A stretch of 64,000 bases of DNA. It comes from Diaphorobacter limosus. GTDB lineage: Bacteria > Pseudomonadota > Gammaproteobacteria > Burkholderiales > Burkholderiaceae_C. The notes beneath the pieces were generated by a model. It saw only the letters and a list, made by a program, of their open reading frames with translations. It was not told the origin of the DNA and did no database searches. Position numbers and translations under genes: made by a program. The DNA is taken from NCBI RefSeq assembly GCF_033100095.1, contig NZ_CP136921.1, positions 1,272,501-1,336,500 of the forward strand, read 5' to 3'. Shown one piece after another: positions 11,899-20,599 of this stretch (its first letter is position 1; each line of letters starts with the position of its first letter).

Positions 11899-12963
11899 AT
11901 GCACCCGCCATTGCTCCAGAACCGCACCCTGCTGCTGTTGCTCACCATCGTCACGCTGGCCTTTGGCACCATCCTCTGGCCGCTCAATGGCGCCATTTTC
12001 TGGGGAGTGGTGCTGGCCATTCTGTTCAGCCCGTTGCACCGCCGCTTGCAGCGGCGCATGCCACGGCGGCGCAACCTGGCGGCCTTCGTCACGCTGTGCA
12101 TCTGCCTGGTGATCGTCATCCTGCCCATGGCGCTCATAGGACTGTCGCTGGTGCAGGAGGCCAGCGTGGCCTATGAGCGGGTGCGCTCCGGGCAGCTGAA
12201 TTACGGCGCCTACCTGCAGCAGATGCTGGCCGCCCTGCCCGCCTGGGTGCTGGAGCTGCTGGACCGCTTCCACCTCACCTCCATGGCCGAGCTGCAGGCG
12301 CGCCTGACGGCCTTTGGCGCCCAGGCCAGCCAGTTCCTGGCCACCAAGGCGCTGGACCTGGGGCAGAACACGCTGCAGTTCGTCGTCAGCTTTGGCGTCA
12401 TGCTGTACCTGCTGTTCTTCTTGCTGCGCGACGGGCGGGCACTGGCGGCGCGCATCCGCGAGGCGATTCCGCTGGACGCCGAGCACAAGGATCAGCTGGC
12501 GCAGAAGTTCACCACCGTGATCCGCGCCACCGTCAAGGGCAACATCGTCGTCGCCGCGTCGCAGGGCGCGCTGGGCGGACTGATCTTCTGGCTGCTGGAC
12601 ATACAGGGGCCGGTGATGTGGGGCGTGCTGATGGCCTTTCTGTCGCTGCTGCCGGCCGTGGGCGCCAGCCTGATCTGGGGCCCGGTCGCCATCTACTTCC
12701 TGGCCACCGGCGCCACCGGCCAGGCCGCCATCCTCACGGCCTACGGCATCGGCGTCATCGGCCTGGTGGACAACCTGCTGCGCCCGCTGCTGGTGGGCAA
12801 GGACACCAAGATGCCGGACTACGTGGTACTGATCTCCACGCTGGGCGGCATGGCGCTGTTTGGCCTGACCGGCTTCGTCATCGGCCCCGTGATTGCCGCC
12901 CTGTTCATGGCCACCTGGGGCTTGTTTGCCCCCGCCGGGGACTCACATAGCTCCCAAAAGTAG
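11899..12963 (+). CDS. AI-2E family transporter (PerM-like permease)
   Basis: 354 residues from MHPPLLQNRTLLLLL. About seven to eight hydrophobic helices in the AI-2E/PerM pattern: two N-terminal helices (LLLLLTIVTLAFGTILW, GAIFWGVVLAILFSPLHRR), a third helix and a central soluble stretch, then four to five C-terminal helices ending ISTLGGMALFGLTGFVIGPVIAALF (quoted in parts), which carries the family's GPxxxAL signature. The substrate is unknown; the family name is historical. An alternative ATG at 11839 would add 20 polar residues. The last codons and the TAG stop lie inside a dispersed repeat. Confidence 0.85.
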   Translation: MHPPLLQNRTLLLLLTIVTLAFGTILWPLNGAIFWGVVLAILFSPLHRRLQRRMPRRRNLAAFVTLCICLVIVILPMALIGLSLVQEASVAYERVRSGQLNYGAYLQQMLAALPAWVLELLDRFHLTSMAELQARLTAFGAQASQFLATKALDLGQNTLQFVVSFGVMLYLLFFLLRDGRALAARIREAIPLDAEHKDQLAQKFTTVIRATVKGNIVVAASQGALGGLIFWLLDIQGPVMWGVLMAFLSLLPAVGASLIWGPVAIYFLATGATGQAAILTAYGIGVIGLVDNLLRPLLVGKDTKMPDYVVLISTLGGMALFGLTGFVIGPVIAALFMATWGLFAPAGDSHSSQK

Positions 12964-13012
12964 AGCTACTCGCGCTTATCCATAAAGCGCTTGAAGCCAA
13001 AAATATTCAAAA
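12946..13012. repeat. Dispersed palindromic repeat copy overlapping a gene end
   Basis: Carries CATAGCTCCCAAAAGTAGAG, then CGCGCTTATCC and AAAGCGCTTGAAGCC, the shared hairpin core. The TAG stop codon of the AI-2E gene (12961-12963) lies within the repeat, so its last residues (SHSSQK) are repeat-encoded. Confidence 0.7.
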
Positions 13013-13024
13013 TTCATCGCCCAC

Positions 13025-14011
13025 TCATTCGGGCTCTATGCCCGCGGCCTTGATGACCTTGCCCCATTTCTGGGTCTCGGCGGCCTGGAATTTGGCGAGC
13101 TCCTCGGGCGTGGTGGTCCAGGCTTCGGAGCCGGCGTTGGTGAAGAACGACCTAGCGGCCTCGCTTTTCGTGGCGTGGGCCAGCAGCTCGTTCAGGCGCG
13201 CCACCACCGGCGCGGGCGTGCCGGCGGGCACGTAGGCGGCGAACCAGTAGCCCATGTCGTAGCCCTTCACGCCAGCCTCGGCGATGGTGGGTACGTCGGG
13301 CAGCTGGGCGCCGCGCTTTTGCGTGGAGTAGCCCAGGGCGCGCAGCTTGCCGGCCTTGATCTGCGGCACGCCGGTAGAGGTGTCGGTAATCATCATGTCG
13401 ATCTGCCCGCCCAGCAGGTCGGTAATCGCCAGCGGGTTGCTCTTGTAGGGCACATGCAGGATGTCCACATCGGCCAGCTGCTTGAGCATCTCGCCGGCCA
13501 TGCGGCTCGATGAGCTGCCGCTGCCAAAGCTGAGCTTGCCGGGGTTCTTCTTGGCAAAGGCCAGCAGCTCGGCCACGCTTTTGTAGGGCGCGCCAGCATT
13601 CACCACCAGCACCTGCCCACCCTTGCCCAGGCCGGTGACGGGCGCGAAGTCCTTCACCGGGTCGTAGGACAGCTTTTTGTACAGATGCTCGTTGGCGGCG
13701 TGCGTGGTGTTGGTGGTGATGAGCACGGTGTAGCCGTCGGGCGCGGCCTTGGCCGCGGCCTGGGCGGCGATCATGCCGCTGGCGCCGGCCTTGTTGTCCA
13801 CCACCACGGGCTGCTTGGTGTCGGTGGTGACCGACTGGCCCAGGGCGCGCGCCAGCTGGTCGGTGGCACTGCCGGCGGCAAACGGCACGATGAAGGTGAT
13901 GGCCTTGGCCGGATAGGCCGGCGCCTGGGCACTGGCGGTGCCTGCTGCGGCGCATGCCAGCGTGGCGGCAACGATAGCCAGTGCGCGGCGGCGGTGCATG
14001 GATGGGTTCAT
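13025..14011 (-). CDS. Tripartite tricarboxylate transporter substrate-binding protein (Bug family)
   Basis: 328 residues. Signal peptide MNPSMHRRRALAIVAATLACAAAGTASA is followed by the Bug/TctC hallmark YPAKAITFIVPFAAGSATDQLARALG and later DNKAGASGMIAAQAAAKAAPDGYT (quoted in parts), which form the carboxylate-binding cleft. Periplasmic receptors of this type are greatly expanded in Comamonadaceae and often have no TctAB partners; none are present here. It is the last gene of an operon with the two AtuA-type genes, suggesting capture of a carboxylate used by that pathway. M5 is an alternative start. Confidence 0.88.
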   Translation of the reverse strand: MNPSMHRRRALAIVAATLACAAAGTASAQAPAYPAKAITFIVPFAAGSATDQLARALGQSVTTDTKQPVVVDNKAGASGMIAAQAAAKAAPDGYTVLITTNTTHAANEHLYKKLSYDPVKDFAPVTGLGKGGQVLVVNAGAPYKSVAELLAFAKKNPGKLSFGSGSSSSRMAGEMLKQLADVDILHVPYKSNPLAITDLLGGQIDMMITDTSTGVPQIKAGKLRALGYSTQKRGAQLPDVPTIAEAGVKGYDMGYWFAAYVPAGTPAPVVARLNELLAHATKSEAARSFFTNAGSEAWTTTPEELAKFQAAETQKWGKVIKAAGIEPE

Positions 14012-14053
14012 GTTTGTCTCCTGGGTTTGCTGTGTTGAAAATCGAAAAATGGC

Positions 14054-14416
14054 TTACCGGGGGCCAGCCAGGTGCTGCGCCAGCGCCGCTGGCACCTGCA
14101 CCGGCAGATCGAGCAGCAAGAAGGACAGGGCCTTGCCATGGCTGTCGAGGTTCAGCGCGTCGTTGACGCCGCCGTCGAGCACGCCGTCGAGCACGAAGTT
14201 CATGGCCTGCAGCTTGGGCAACACATGGCGCGTGACCTGGCTGGGCCGTCGCTCTGCAAACTGGCGCGCCACGGCCTCTTCGGTGACTAGATCGACCAGC
14301 ACATCCCAGAGCGCGGGGTGCCAGGCGATGACGCTGATGTTGGAGCGATTGCCCTTGTCGCCCGTACGGCCGTGGGCCAGGCGGTGCAGGGGAACGGTGA
14401 GAACGGTATCGGTCAT
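14054..14416 (-). CDS. AtuA C-terminal-like (ferredoxin-fold) protein
   Basis: 120 residues from MTDTVLTVPLHRLAHGRTGDKG. RTGDKGNRSNISVIAW is the conserved patch of the small domain found at the C-terminus of AtuA-type proteins or, as here, as a separate gene next to them. The name comes from the acyclic terpene utilisation cluster of Pseudomonas; the biochemical role is unproven. It starts 14 bp after the AtuA gene ends, so the two are surely co-translated. The upstream frame is only a shadow of the AtuA gene. Confidence 0.8.
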   Translation of the reverse strand: MTDTVLTVPLHRLAHGRTGDKGNRSNISVIAWHPALWDVLVDLVTEEAVARQFAERRPSQVTRHVLPKLQAMNFVLDGVLDGGVNDALNLDSHGKALSFLLLDLPVQVPAALAQHLAGPR

Positions 14417-14430
14417 GGTTATTGCACCTT

Positions 14431-15783
14431 TCAATCCAGCAGCGTGAAACCGGTGGTGACGGCCGCGCGCGGCACCAGGCAGGACACCGTGCCCAGGCGC
14501 GGCCGCATGGCGGTGCGCACGCCGCCGCCGCCGGCCGGACCGCAGCAGTACAGCGCCGTCACCTCGCGCACCAGGCGCTGGGCGCTGGCGTGCTCGGTGT
14601 GTTGCAGCGCCACGCGCAGGCGCACGTCGCGCGCATCGCCGGGCGCCTGGGCAGCCAGCCAGCGCCCGGCGTCGTCGCCGAACACGCTGGCCACGCCTAT
14701 CAGGTCGATGCGCAGCGGCGCTACGCCCGCCAGGCGCTCGCGCAGCACCTCGCCGGCCAGGCGGGCGCGGGCCTCGGCGCGGGCCCCGGCGTAGGAGATT
14801 TCGCCCTCGGCGAACCAGCCGGACTCGAAGCACACGTTGACCTTGAGCGTGGGCGTGCGCGCATGGCCGCGCACGCCGTCCAGGCGCACGCGGTCGGTGC
14901 CGGCCTGCGCCACATGGGCGCCGGTGATGTCGGCCACCACGTCGGGCGTCAGGTAGGCGGCCGGGTCGTGCAGCTCATACAGCAGCTGCTCCTTGACGGT
15001 GCGCTCGTCCACGCGCCCGCCCGTGCCGGCCGGCTTGGTGATGCTGCAGTGGCCGTCGGCGTCGATCTCGGCAATGGGGTAGCCCAGGCGCGCCAGGCCT
15101 GCCACGTCCTTGTAGCCGGGGTCGGCAAAGTAGCCGCCCGTGACCTGGGCGCCGCATTCGAGCAGATGGCCGGCCATGGTGGCGCGCGCCAGGCGGTCCC
15201 AGTCGTCCAGCTGCCAGCCGTAGTGCGCCAGCGCCGGGCCGACCACCAGGGACGGGTCGGCCACGCGGCCGCAGACCACGATGTCGGCGCCCGCGCGCAG
15301 CGCGTCGGCAATGGGCTGCGCGCCTATGTAGGCGTTGGCGCTGACGATGGGCTGGGTGGGCATGTCGGCGCCCAGGGCCTGCGCCAGCAGGGCGCGGTGC
15401 TCGGGGCCGCTCAGCTCGTCGCCATGCACCACGGCCACGCGCGGGCGGCGCGCGCCCAGCTCCCGCGCCAGCTGCTGAATGCGCAGCGCCGCGCCATGCG
15501 GGTTGGCCGCGCCAAAGTTGCTCACGATGCGCACGCCATGGCGCAGACATTGCGCCAGCACGGGGCGCAGCAGGTCGTCCAGCAGCGGTTCGTAGCCGGC
15601 TTCGGGGTTGCCGCGGCGGGCGAGCTGGGCCAGCGCCAGCGTGCGCTCGGCCAGGGTCTCGAAGATCAGCACCGCGGGCCGGCCGCTGTCCACCAGGGCC
15701 TGCACCACGGGCGCGGCGGCGTCGGTGCGGTCGCCGGAAAAACCGGCCGCGCAGCCTACCAGCAGGGGGGAGTGATTCGCCAT
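14431..15783 (-). CDS. AtuA-family protein (DUF1446)
   Basis: 450 residues. Begins MANHSPLLVGCAAGFSGDRTDAA and contains NFGAANPHGAALRI, GADIVVCGRVADPSLVVGPALAHYGW (quoted in parts) and GGYFADPGYKD, all typical of DUF1446/AtuA. These proteins occur in catabolic operons for acyclic terpenes and other branched acyl compounds; the reaction is not established. It is first in the operon AtuA - AtuA C-terminal partner - Bug receptor, divergent from a LysR regulator 93 bp away, which probably controls it. Confidence 0.85.
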   Translation of the reverse strand: MANHSPLLVGCAAGFSGDRTDAAAPVVQALVDSGRPAVLIFETLAERTLALAQLARRGNPEAGYEPLLDDLLRPVLAQCLRHGVRIVSNFGAANPHGAALRIQQLARELGARRPRVAVVHGDELSGPEHRALLAQALGADMPTQPIVSANAYIGAQPIADALRAGADIVVCGRVADPSLVVGPALAHYGWQLDDWDRLARATMAGHLLECGAQVTGGYFADPGYKDVAGLARLGYPIAEIDADGHCSITKPAGTGGRVDERTVKEQLLYELHDPAAYLTPDVVADITGAHVAQAGTDRVRLDGVRGHARTPTLKVNVCFESGWFAEGEISYAGARAEARARLAGEVLRERLAGVAPLRIDLIGVASVFGDDAGRWLAAQAPGDARDVRLRVALQHTEHASAQRLVREVTALYCCGPAGGGGVRTAMRPRLGTVSCLVPRAAVTTGFTLLD

Positions 15784-15876
15784 GGCCTGTCCTTCGCGTT
15801 GTCTCTGGCGTGCACTGTAGGCGGCCCGGGTTATTCTGTGAAATAGATTATCAATATCAATTCATCGGTAATTCAA
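15784..15876. promoter_or_regulatory. Divergent LysR / AtuA-operon control region
   Basis: 93 bp, markedly AT-rich on the LysR side (AAATAGATTATCAATATCAA at 15841-15860). This is the expected place for a LysR-type binding site acting on both genes. No single T-N11-A box stands out enough to name. Confidence 0.45.
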
Positions 15877-16782
15877 ATGAATATCTCCAGCCGCCAGATC
15901 GACGCCTTCCTGGCCCTGGCCGCGCAGCGCAACTTCACGCGCGCGGCGGCGCAGTGCCATTTGTCGCAGCCGGCCTTCAGCGCGCTCATCCGTGCGCTGG
16001 AGGACGCCCTGGGCCTGCGCCTGTTTGACCGCAGCACGCGCCATGTAGCTCTGACGGCCGAGGGCGAGAATTTCCACGCCAGCGCACTGCGCATACGCGC
16101 CGAGGTGGACGCGGCCCTGGCCAGCATGCGCGATGCGGCCCAGCTGCGGCGCGGGCGCGTGGCCATCGCGCTGCTGCCCTCGCTGGCCGCGGGCTGGCTG
16201 CCGGGGGTGCTGGCCGATTTCCACGCGCGCCACCCGGGCGTGGAGCTGGACATTGCGGATGTGCTGTCCGAGCCCTGCATGGAGCGCGTGGCCAGCGGCC
16301 GGGCCGACTTTGCCCTGGCGGCCATTCGCGCCGACACGCCCGAACTGCAGGCCGAACCCTTCTGCCAGGACGGTTTTCACCTGGTCTGCCGCGCGGATCA
16401 CCCGCTTGCCACCCGCACCCTGCCCGCCGGCCCGGCGCAGCTGCGCGTGCTGGCCGAATGGCCCTTCATTCACCTGGCACGCCACAGCAGCGTGCGTCAG
16501 TACCTGGAGGCGGCCTTCCACCCCCAGGCCATGAACACCTTGATGGAGGTGGAGCAGCTGGCCACCGTGATGGGCATGGTACGCGCCGGACTGGGCATCA
16601 GCGTCGTGCCCAGCCTGACGCTGTTTCACTTCCAGCAGCCCGATCTGCTCACGCGGCCGCTGGCCCTGCCCGGCCTGAGGCGGCAGATCTACCTGGTGCG
16701 CCGGCGCGACCGCAGCCTGTCGGTGGCGGCGCAGGCGCTGTACCAGCTGATGCTGCTGCAACGGCCACAAGATGCAGCATGA
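15877..16782 (+). CDS. LysR-family transcriptional regulator
   Basis: 301 residues. N-terminal winged helix-turn-helix: MNISSRQIDAFLALAAQRNF, then TRAAAQCHLSQPAFSALIRALE and LGLRLFDRSTRHVALTAEG. The remainder is a periplasmic-binding-protein-like effector domain (from about residue 90) with the usual VRAGLGISVVPSL stretch. The divergent position opposite the AtuA/Bug operon is the standard arrangement for a LysR activator of that operon. The ligand is unknown, probably a carboxylate or acyl-CoA intermediate. Confidence 0.92.
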   Translation: MNISSRQIDAFLALAAQRNFTRAAAQCHLSQPAFSALIRALEDALGLRLFDRSTRHVALTAEGENFHASALRIRAEVDAALASMRDAAQLRRGRVAIALLPSLAAGWLPGVLADFHARHPGVELDIADVLSEPCMERVASGRADFALAAIRADTPELQAEPFCQDGFHLVCRADHPLATRTLPAGPAQLRVLAEWPFIHLARHSSVRQYLEAAFHPQAMNTLMEVEQLATVMGMVRAGLGISVVPSLTLFHFQQPDLLTRPLALPGLRRQIYLVRRRDRSLSVAAQALYQLMLLQRPQDAA

Positions 16783-16847
16783 ACTACAAAAACTATAGCT
16801 TATAGCGCACGCCTGTATTGCGTTGATGGCATATTTCACCTAAAACC
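16783..16847. repeat. Diverged dispersed repeat copy
   Basis: Begins right after the LysR stop: ACTACAAAAACTATAGCTTA, then TAGCGCACGCC and GCGTTGATGGC, ending CATATTTCACCTAAAA. The family order is kept, but the central hairpin arms are degraded. Confidence 0.55.
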
Positions 16848-16931
16848 AACCCCACATTGGAGAGTGGATTGGCACAGCCTGCGCCACGGTGCCACACTCA
16901 ACCCATGGTCAGGTCGCCAGGAAGGAGCCCC

Positions 16932-17798
16932 ATGAACCACCAAGACACCGTTTTCGCCTGCATCGACGGGCTGGCCACCACCCGTGCCGTGGTGGATGGC
17001 GCCTTCTGGGCGGCGGAGCGCCTGCAGGCCCCGATGGCCCTGCTGCACGCGCTGGAGCGGCCCGAGCCCATGCCGCCGGTGGGCGACTACAGCGGCGTCA
17101 TCGGCATGGGCGCGCAGGACATGCTGCTCGAGCGCCTGAACACCCTGGACGAAGAGCGCACCCATGTCGCGCAGGAGGCCGCGCGGCGCATGCTGGACGA
17201 GGCCCAGGCGCGCGTGGATCAGACGCGCATACCGTCGCTGCAGGTGCTGCTGCGCCATGGCGAGCTGACGGATGTGCTGCTGGAGCACGAGGATGGCGCG
17301 CGCCTGTTCGTGCTCGGGCGCCAGCACCGCGCCACGGCGGCGCGCAAGCTGCGCCTGGATCACCGCGTGGAAAGCGTGATCCGCAACGTGCGCCAGCCGG
17401 TGATGGTGATGACCACGCCCGAGTTCACGCCGCCCGAGGGCTTCGTCGTCGCCTTCGACGGCAGCACCACCGCCCGCCGCGCCGTGGAGGCCGTGGCGCG
17501 CAGTCCGCTGCTGCGCGGCATGCCCGGCCTGCTGGCCATGGCCGGCGAGCCCACGCCGGAGATGCTGGAGCAGCTGCACGGCGCCCAGGCGCAGCTGCAG
17601 CAGGCAGGCTTTGCCATCGACACCCGGGTCGTGCCCGGCCTGCCCGAAGAGGCCCTGCCGGCCCTGCTGCAATCGCTGGGCAACATGCTGCTGGTGCTGG
17701 GCGCCTACGGGCATTCGCGCATCCGCCAGCTGATCGTGGGCAGCACCACCACGGCGCTGCTGCGGCTGTGCTCGGTGCCGGTGGTGGTGTTGCGCTAA
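16932..17798 (+). CDS. Tandem universal stress protein (two Usp domains)
   Basis: 288 residues from the ATG at 16932, preceded by the strong Shine-Dalgarno AAGGAG at 16922. Two UspA-like domains: residues 1-150 (begins FACIDGLATTRAVVDGAFWA) and about 155-288, the latter ending VLGAYGHSRIRQLIVGSTT, which is the ATP-binding GxxGxxR...GS(T/V)T signature. The first copy has a weakened version (LGRQHRATAARKL). Typical tandem Usp length. Role: stress survival; ligand binding is likely only in the second domain. Confidence 0.9.
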   Translation: MNHQDTVFACIDGLATTRAVVDGAFWAAERLQAPMALLHALERPEPMPPVGDYSGVIGMGAQDMLLERLNTLDEERTHVAQEAARRMLDEAQARVDQTRIPSLQVLLRHGELTDVLLEHEDGARLFVLGRQHRATAARKLRLDHRVESVIRNVRQPVMVMTTPEFTPPEGFVVAFDGSTTARRAVEAVARSPLLRGMPGLLAMAGEPTPEMLEQLHGAQAQLQQAGFAIDTRVVPGLPEEALPALLQSLGNMLLVLGAYGHSRIRQLIVGSTTTALLRLCSVPVVVLR

Positions 17799-17800
17799 TT

Positions 17801-17856
17801 ACTATCAAAACAATAGCTTTATGCGCTTGATACATAAGCGCTAAAGCCATTTTTTA
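17801..17856. repeat. Dispersed palindromic repeat copy
   Basis: ACTATCAAAACAATAGCTTT followed by ATGCGCTTGATACATAAGCGC and TAAAGCCA. Arms GCTTTATGCGCTT and AAGCGCTAAAGC pair across a short loop. It lies directly upstream of the aceA terminator. Confidence 0.75.
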
Positions 17857-17861
17857 TCCAT

Positions 17862-17897
17862 AAACAACAAAGCGCCCTCGCGGGCGCTTTGTTGTTT
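17862..17897. terminator. Strong bidirectional hairpin terminator after aceA
   Basis: Perfect 16-bp arms AAACAACAAAGCGCCC (17862-17877) and GGGCGCTTTGTTGTTT (17882-17897) with the 4-base loop TCGC. It lies between the convergent usp and aceA genes and can serve both. Confidence 0.85.
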
Positions 17898-17920
17898 CAG
17901 TCCGGCCGTCGGCCGACAGA

Positions 17921-19252
17921 TCAGTGGAACTGCTCTTCTTCGGTGGAGCCGGTCAGCGCCTTGACGCTGGACGAGCCACCCTGGATCACGGTGGTCACGT
18001 CGTCGAAGTAACCCGCGCCCACTTCCTGCTGGTGCGACACGAAGGTGTAGCCCAGGTCGCGTGCGGCGAATTCGGGTTCCTGGATCATTTCCACGTAGTG
18101 ACGCATGCCTTCGCCACGGGCGTAGGCGTGGGCGAACTTGAAGGTGTTGTACCAGTTGCTGTGGATGCCGGCCAGGGTGATGAACTGGTACTTGTAGCCC
18201 AGCGCCGCCAGGTCTTCCTGGAAGGAAGCGATCTGCTTGTCGTTGAGGTTCTTCTTCCAGTTGAACGACGGCGAGCAGTTGTACGACAGCAGCTTGCCGG
18301 GGCAGGCGGCGTGCACGGCCTGGGCGAACTCGCGGGCGAAGCCGATGTCCGGCACGCCGGTCTCGCACCACACCAGGTCGGCGTAGGGGGCGTAGGCCAC
18401 GCCGCGGCTGATGGACTGCTCCAGGCCGTTACGCACGCGGTAGAAGCCTTCTTGCGTGCGCTCGCCGGTCAGGAAGGGCTTGTCGTTGGCGTCATGGTCG
18501 CTGGTGATCAGGTTGGCGGCCTCGGCGTCGGTGCGTGCCAGCACGATGGTGGGTACGCCCATCACGTCAGCGGCAAAGCGCGCGGCGATCAGCTTTTCGC
18601 AGGCTTCTTGCGTGGGCACCAGCACCTTGCCGCCCATGTGGCCGCACTTCTTCACGGCGGCCAGCTGGTCTTCGAAGTGCACGCCGGCAGCGCCTGCGGC
18701 AATCATGTTCTTCATCAGCTCGAAGGCGTTGAGCACGCCACCGAAACCGGCTTCGGCGTCGGCCACGATGGGCAGGAAGTAGTCGATGAATTCCTTGTCG
18801 CCGGGGTTGATGCCGCGGCCCCACTGGATCTCGTCGGCGCGCTTGAAGGTGTTGTTGATGCGGCGCACCATGGTCGGCACCGAGTCATAGGCGTACAGGG
18901 ACTGGTCGGGGTACATGGTTTCCGACGTGTTGCCGTCGGCTGCGACCTGCCAGCCCGACAGGTAGACGGCCTCCAGACCTGCCTTGGCCTGCTGCATGGC
19001 CTGGCCGGCGGTGATGGCGCCGAAGGCGTTCACATAGCCCTTCTTGGCGCCGCCGTTGACCTTCTCCCACAGCTTCTCGGCGCCGCGCTTGGCCAGCGTG
19101 TACTCGGGCTGCAGGCTGCCACGCAGGCGCACCACGTCAGCGGCGCTGTAGCCGCGCTTGACACCCTTCCAGCGCGGGTTGGTGGCCCAGTCCTTCTCCA
19201 GGGCGGCGATTTGTTGTTCACGGCTCAGTTGCGAGTTCAGCGAGTTCGACAT
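17921..19252 (-). CDS. aceA: Isocitrate lyase
   Basis: 443 residues. The glyoxylate-shunt enzyme that splits isocitrate into glyoxylate and succinate. Visible are [20 protein letters not shown], the catalytic loop [14 protein letters not shown] (active-site Cys), [20 protein letters not shown], and the C-terminal [13 protein letters not shown]. The length is typical for proteobacterial ICL (430-445). SD TGGAGAG lies just before the ATG. No malate synthase is in the window. The upstream region has paired palindromes that look like operators. Confidence 0.96.
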   Translation of the reverse strand: MSNSLNSQLSREQQIAALEKDWATNPRWKGVKRGYSAADVVRLRGSLQPEYTLAKRGAEKLWEKVNGGAKKGYVNAFGAITAGQAMQQAKAGLEAVYLSGWQVAADGNTSETMYPDQSLYAYDSVPTMVRRINNTFKRADEIQWGRGINPGDKEFIDYFLPIVADAEAGFGGVLNAFELMKNMIAAGAAGVHFEDQLAAVKKCGHMGGKVLVPTQEACEKLIAARFAADVMGVPTIVLARTDAEAANLITSDHDANDKPFLTGERTQEGFYRVRNGLEQSISRGVAYAPYADLVWCETGVPDIGFAREFAQAVHAACPGKLLSYNCSPSFNWKKNLNDKQIASFQEDLAALGYKYQFITLAGIHSNWYNTFKFAHAYARGEGMRHYVEMIQEPEFAARDLGYTFVSHQQEVGAGYFDDVTTVIQGGSSSVKALTGSTEEEQFH

Positions 19253-19320
19253 GGTTGCTCTCCAAAAAAAGCTTGAGGAATCGGCGGGCTGCTATGCGCG
19301 GCCCTTGGACGCAATTCTAT

Positions 19321-19364
19321 GTCTTCTATAAGACCAAAATTTGCTCTTATGTCTTATATAAGAG
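19321..19364. promoter_or_regulatory. Paired palindromic operator candidates upstream of aceA
   Basis: GTCTTCTATAAGAC (19321-19334) and GTCTTATATAAGAG (19351-19364) are two copies of one palindrome whose centres are exactly 30 bp apart, about three helical turns. The second contains the perfect 12-mer TCTTATATAAGA. They lie 70-110 bp upstream of the aceA start in a strongly AT-rich block, so they probably bind a dimeric regulator of the glyoxylate shunt. Confidence 0.6.
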
Positions 19365-19406
19365 ATAAATTTTTTCTTTATAAATCAACCATATAGATCA
19401 CAAATA

Positions 19407-19509
19407 TCTCAATGTAAAATTTTATTTCTCATATTGAGAAAAAATTCTGCGCTGCAGCAAGCGCGAAACTTCACAATGCAAAATCAAACTTCCGCATTGC
19501 AAAATAAGG
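19407..19509. promoter_or_regulatory. AT-rich inverted and direct repeats between aceA and the EamA gene
   Basis: The 7-bp inverted repeat TCTCAAT (19407-19413) / ATTGAGA (19433-19439) is followed by an imperfect tandem pair ACTTCACAATGCAAAAT (19469) and ACTTCCGCATTGCAAAAT (19489). The 349-bp gap 19253-19601 otherwise holds no gene that I can see. The sites could serve either divergent gene. Confidence 0.5.
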
Positions 19510-19601
19510 CTGGCAAGCCGTCGCAATCCTTGCAGCCCCACTCCATCGCGGCACGCCCTGGCTTGTGCATGATGCGCGTCTTTGTGCATCAGTGACCCGA
19601 A

Positions 19602-20564
19602 GTGAACGCCCCCAGCCGCCCCATCGCCTATCTGTGTCTCGCTCTCAGCATGTCGCTGGTGGGCAGTTATGTGGCATTGTCCAAACCCCTGGCGGCCGCG
19701 TTCCCGGTACTGCTGCTGGCCTGGATGCGCTTTGGCATTGGCGCCCTGGCGATGCTGACCTGGCTGAAAAAACCTGCCGACGAGCCGCCCCTGACGCCGC
19801 AGACACGCGGCCTGCTGTTTCTGCAATCGCTGCTGGGCAATTTTTTGTTCACCGTGTGCATGATCTACGGGGTCAGCCTGACCAGCGCCACCTCGGCCGG
19901 GGTGATCATGGCCTGCATCCCCGCCTGCGTGGCGGTGATGAGCTGGCTGTTCCTGCGCGAGCGCGTGGCGCGGCGCACCTGGGTGGCCGTGGCCTGTGCG
20001 GTCATTGGCATTGCGCTGTTTTCACTATCCAAACCAGAGCACCCTGCGCAATCTGGATCGGCGCTGGAGCACGACAACGCCATATATCTGCAGTGGCTGG
20101 GCTACGCCCTGCTGCTGTGCGCCTCGGTGTGCGAGGGGGCCTATTCGGTGATTGGCAAGAAGCTCACGGGCGCCATGGGGCCGAAGCGCATCACCTCGCT
20201 GATCAACCTGTGGGGGTTCTTGCTGTCCATGCCGTTCGGCCTGTACCTTGCGTGGGGTTTTGACTTTGCGGCCGTGCCCTGGAGCATCTGGCTGCTGCTG
20301 CTGTTCTACGCCCTGGCCGCCTGCATGTGGACGGTGTGGCTGTGGATGACCGGCCTGCGCGCCGTGCCCGCAGCGCAGGGCGGCGTGTTCACGGTGCTGC
20401 TGCCGGTCAGCGCCGCGCTGGTCGGCGTGCTGGTGCTGGGCGAGCGCTTCACGCCGCTGCAGCTGCTGGCCTTTGGCCTGGCCCTGGCCAGCGTGGTGCT
20501 GGCCACCCTGCCCTCGCGGCTGGCGCTGCGCGTGGGGCGCGGCGCGGCCCGGCCGGATGACTGA
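19602..20564 (+). CDS. EamA-family (DMT) permease
   Basis: 320 residues, apparent GTG start at 19602. Ten hydrophobic helices in two EamA repeats (about 5-145 and 165-310); typical features are MRFGIGALAMLTWL at helix 2 and LPVSAALVGVLVLGERFTPLQLLAFGLALASVVLA (quoted in parts) near the end. This is a drug/metabolite transporter superfamily exporter of unknown substrate. ATG at 19650 is a shorter alternative that would cut helix 1. It is divergent from aceA and followed 35 bp later by the DUF169 gene. Confidence 0.85.
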   Translation: MNAPSRPIAYLCLALSMSLVGSYVALSKPLAAAFPVLLLAWMRFGIGALAMLTWLKKPADEPPLTPQTRGLLFLQSLLGNFLFTVCMIYGVSLTSATSAGVIMACIPACVAVMSWLFLRERVARRTWVAVACAVIGIALFSLSKPEHPAQSGSALEHDNAIYLQWLGYALLLCASVCEGAYSVIGKKLTGAMGPKRITSLINLWGFLLSMPFGLYLAWGFDFAAVPWSIWLLLLFYALAACMWTVWLWMTGLRAVPAAQGGVFTVLLPVSAALVGVLVLGERFTPLQLLAFGLALASVVLATLPSRLALRVGRGAARPDD

Positions 20565-20599
20565 CTGTTCCTTGCCCCATCACAACACCAGGAGACCCC

